Shown here: positions 63,032 to 64,000 of the stretch, piece by piece
How positions within the stretch are numbered: position 1 is the first letter of the stretch
Layout of the letters: each line of letters begins with the position of its first letter
Origin: Fimbriimonadia bacterium
Lineage (GTDB): Bacteria; Armatimonadota; Fimbriimonadia; Fimbriimonadales; GBS-DC
Length of the DNA: 64,000 bases
Assembly (NCBI GenBank): GCA_026129765.1
Contig: JAHCHP010000010.1
Coordinates: 1-64,000 of the forward strand
Direction of reading: 5' to 3'
The notes under the pieces: generated by a model
Databases searched by the model: none
What the model was told of the DNA's origin: nothing
The model's input: only the letters and a program-made list of their open reading frames with translations
Program-made: the position numbers and the translations under genes

Positions 63032-64000
63032 ATGAGATCCCCGCGCGCGAAATCTTCGCCTTACGATCATAACCGCTACCTTGCTTTGGAGATCGGACCT
63101 CGACCTGCCACCTCGGAAAACGAAGCGCGCGCGCGGGACTATGTGAGTCAACAGTTGCAAGCCGCCGGTTATCCGGTTGAAACGCAGCCCTTTCGCTCAA
63201 TTCGCTCGTTTACCTTGCCTTGGCTCATAGCCTCCGAGTTATTTGTGGCTTCTGCCGCGCTGTTTTGGGTTTATAGCGATTTGCTTTGGCGTGGAGCCGC
63301 CGCCTTTCTTACTTGTCTCGCGTTTCTGCTTTACTGGGGGCTGGTGAGCGGCGTTTGGCGCGCGCACGCGCTCTTTCCCAAAGGCAACTCCGCCAATCTG
63401 TCTGCCAATGCGCCCTCCGTCAACCCAGCGAAGCGGGTGGTTGTGCTTATGGCTCACTTGGACAGCACTCGCGCATGCTTGCTTTGGCATCCCAAATTAG
63501 TCAAGAACTTTGGACCCAGTTTTCAAGCGCAGACCGTGATTTTAGCAATTCAAACCGCGGTGGCGATAGGAGCGGTTGTCTTCCCGAACATTGCTTGGTT
63601 GAAATGGCTTATGCTGCCAGGCGCGCTGCTTTCGGTCTGGGGAATTATTGTGCTGCTTCATCGCGAAACGGTGTTGGATTGGGTCCAGGGCGCAAACGAC
63701 AATGCCTCTGGCGTGGCGGTCTGCCTCAGCCTGATGGAAGCGCTTAAACTCGACCCACTGCAGCAGACGGAGGTTGTAGGCGTCTTCACAGGGTGTGAAG
63801 AAGTGGGCGCGCCGGTGGGCGCGGAAGCGTTTCTGAAAGCGCGCGGCGCGCAATTCAAAGAGGCTTACTTTTTGATTGTGGATAATGTGGGCGCCGGCGA
63901 TCCGCGCTATCTGACAGCGGAAGGGATGATGCCCCGGCGTCATGCCCACCCGGAACTGCTGAACTTAGCGCAGCAATTGGCGCAAGCCAACCCCGAATGG
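63032..64000 (+). CDS. M28-family peptidase, cut by the window edge
   Basis: First 323 residues. An Arg-rich start (RYLALEIGPRPATSENEARA) leads to two to three hydrophobic helices, then zinc-ligand motifs VVLMAHLDST and QGANDNASGVAV, and VVGVFTGCEEVGAPVGAEAF with the catalytic glutamate. Membrane-anchored aminopeptidase-like. The end of the gene is outside the window. Confidence 0.85.
   Translation, partial: MRSPRAKSSPYDHNRYLALEIGPRPATSENEARARDYVSQQLQAAGYPVETQPFRSIRSFTLPWLIASELFVASAALFWVYSDLLWRGAAAFLTCLAFLLYWGLVSGVWRAHALFPKGNSANLSANAPSVNPAKRVVVLMAHLDSTRACLLWHPKLVKNFGPSFQAQTVILAIQTAVAIGAVVFPNIAWLKWLMLPGALLSVWGIIVLLHRETVLDWVQGANDNASGVAVCLSLMEALKLDPLQQTEVVGVFTGCEEVGAPVGAEAFLKARGAQFKEAYFLIVDNVGAGDPRYLTAEGMMPRRHAHPELLNLAQQLAQANPEW

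Overview
The window reads as ordinary chromosome from a bacterium most likely in the Armatimonadota. The best single clue is a pseudopilin at 26096-27043. Its N-terminal helix runs straight into a [15 protein letters not shown] segment and it carries an H-x9-DG motif, a combination I associate with armatimonads and planctomycetes. Moderate to high GC by eye, small scattered operons on both strands, dispersed hairpin repeats in the gaps and a mix of Shine-Dalgarno and apparently leaderless starts fit that view. No prophage, insertion sequence, CRISPR array or rRNA was seen. One tRNA (Ala, CGC) is present.

Layout. 1-10.6 kb: the start of a PLP decarboxylase (leftward), a secreted two-domain truncated haemoglobin, a dehydrogenase and a GH99-like lipoprotein, thiE-thiL, an EamA transporter, lepA, a glutaminyl cyclase-like lipoprotein and an orphan FecCD-type permease. 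11.8-18.5 kb: a surface-glycan block with a phosphodiester glycosidase-like protein, an NDP-sugar dehydratase, a sugar aminotransferase, a methyltransferase and a 952-residue protein with two glycosyltransferase domains around a helical-repeat middle. 18.8-21.9 kb (leftward): VKOR-DsbA fusion, hisS, ruvC, a small membrane protein. 22-28.6 kb: a YdeI-like protein, an HEXXH protein, two secreted proteins of unknown role, a pseudopilin, a PEGA/Big2 lipoprotein, a VanX-type dipeptidase and a CDGSH protein. 28.6-35.9 kb: hisF, a ferredoxin-NADP reductase, nadC, a GT39-type membrane enzyme, small proteins, a GNAT enzyme, ndk, a DUF899 protein. 36-43.8 kb (mostly leftward): DinB-like, HAD phosphatase, polyprenyl synthase, ubiE/menG, DUF2227, rpoD, dnaG and a Gly/Pro-rich secreted protein. 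43.9-49.3 kb: a 46-residue membrane peptide overlapping a divergent YchF-like gene, HDOD, an acetoin-utilisation type deacetylase, and an ECF sigma / anti-sigma / LolA-RseB-like operon. 49.4-57.3 kb: an ABC ATPase, a GT2 enzyme, a toxin gene behind an antitoxin interrupted by a stop codon, prephenate dehydrogenase, an AraC regulator, a structured RNA candidate, gap, and a large repeat-rich surface protein. 57.4-64 kb: Gfo/Idh/MocA oxidoreductase, GT4, MoxR, CAP-domain protein, branched-chain aminotransferase, an McsA-like zinc finger, a Lon-N protein and a cut-off M28 peptidase.

The most unusual signals are: (1) a recurring GGTATAAT-type box 6-13 nt upstream of start codons that lack a Shine-Dalgarno, consistent with leaderless mRNAs; (2) a folded, terminator-ended intergenic RNA candidate before gap; (3) the RelB-like antitoxin with a stop at codon 13 beside an intact toxin; (4) the exported tandem haemoglobin; (5) the 46-residue peptide coupled to a YchF relative with altered nucleotide motifs; (6) composite palindromic repeats. 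Isolated machinery parts (a permease without ATPase, an ATPase without permease, an McsA finger without McsB) are also notable. I did not find convincing evidence of a wholly new defence or mobile system.
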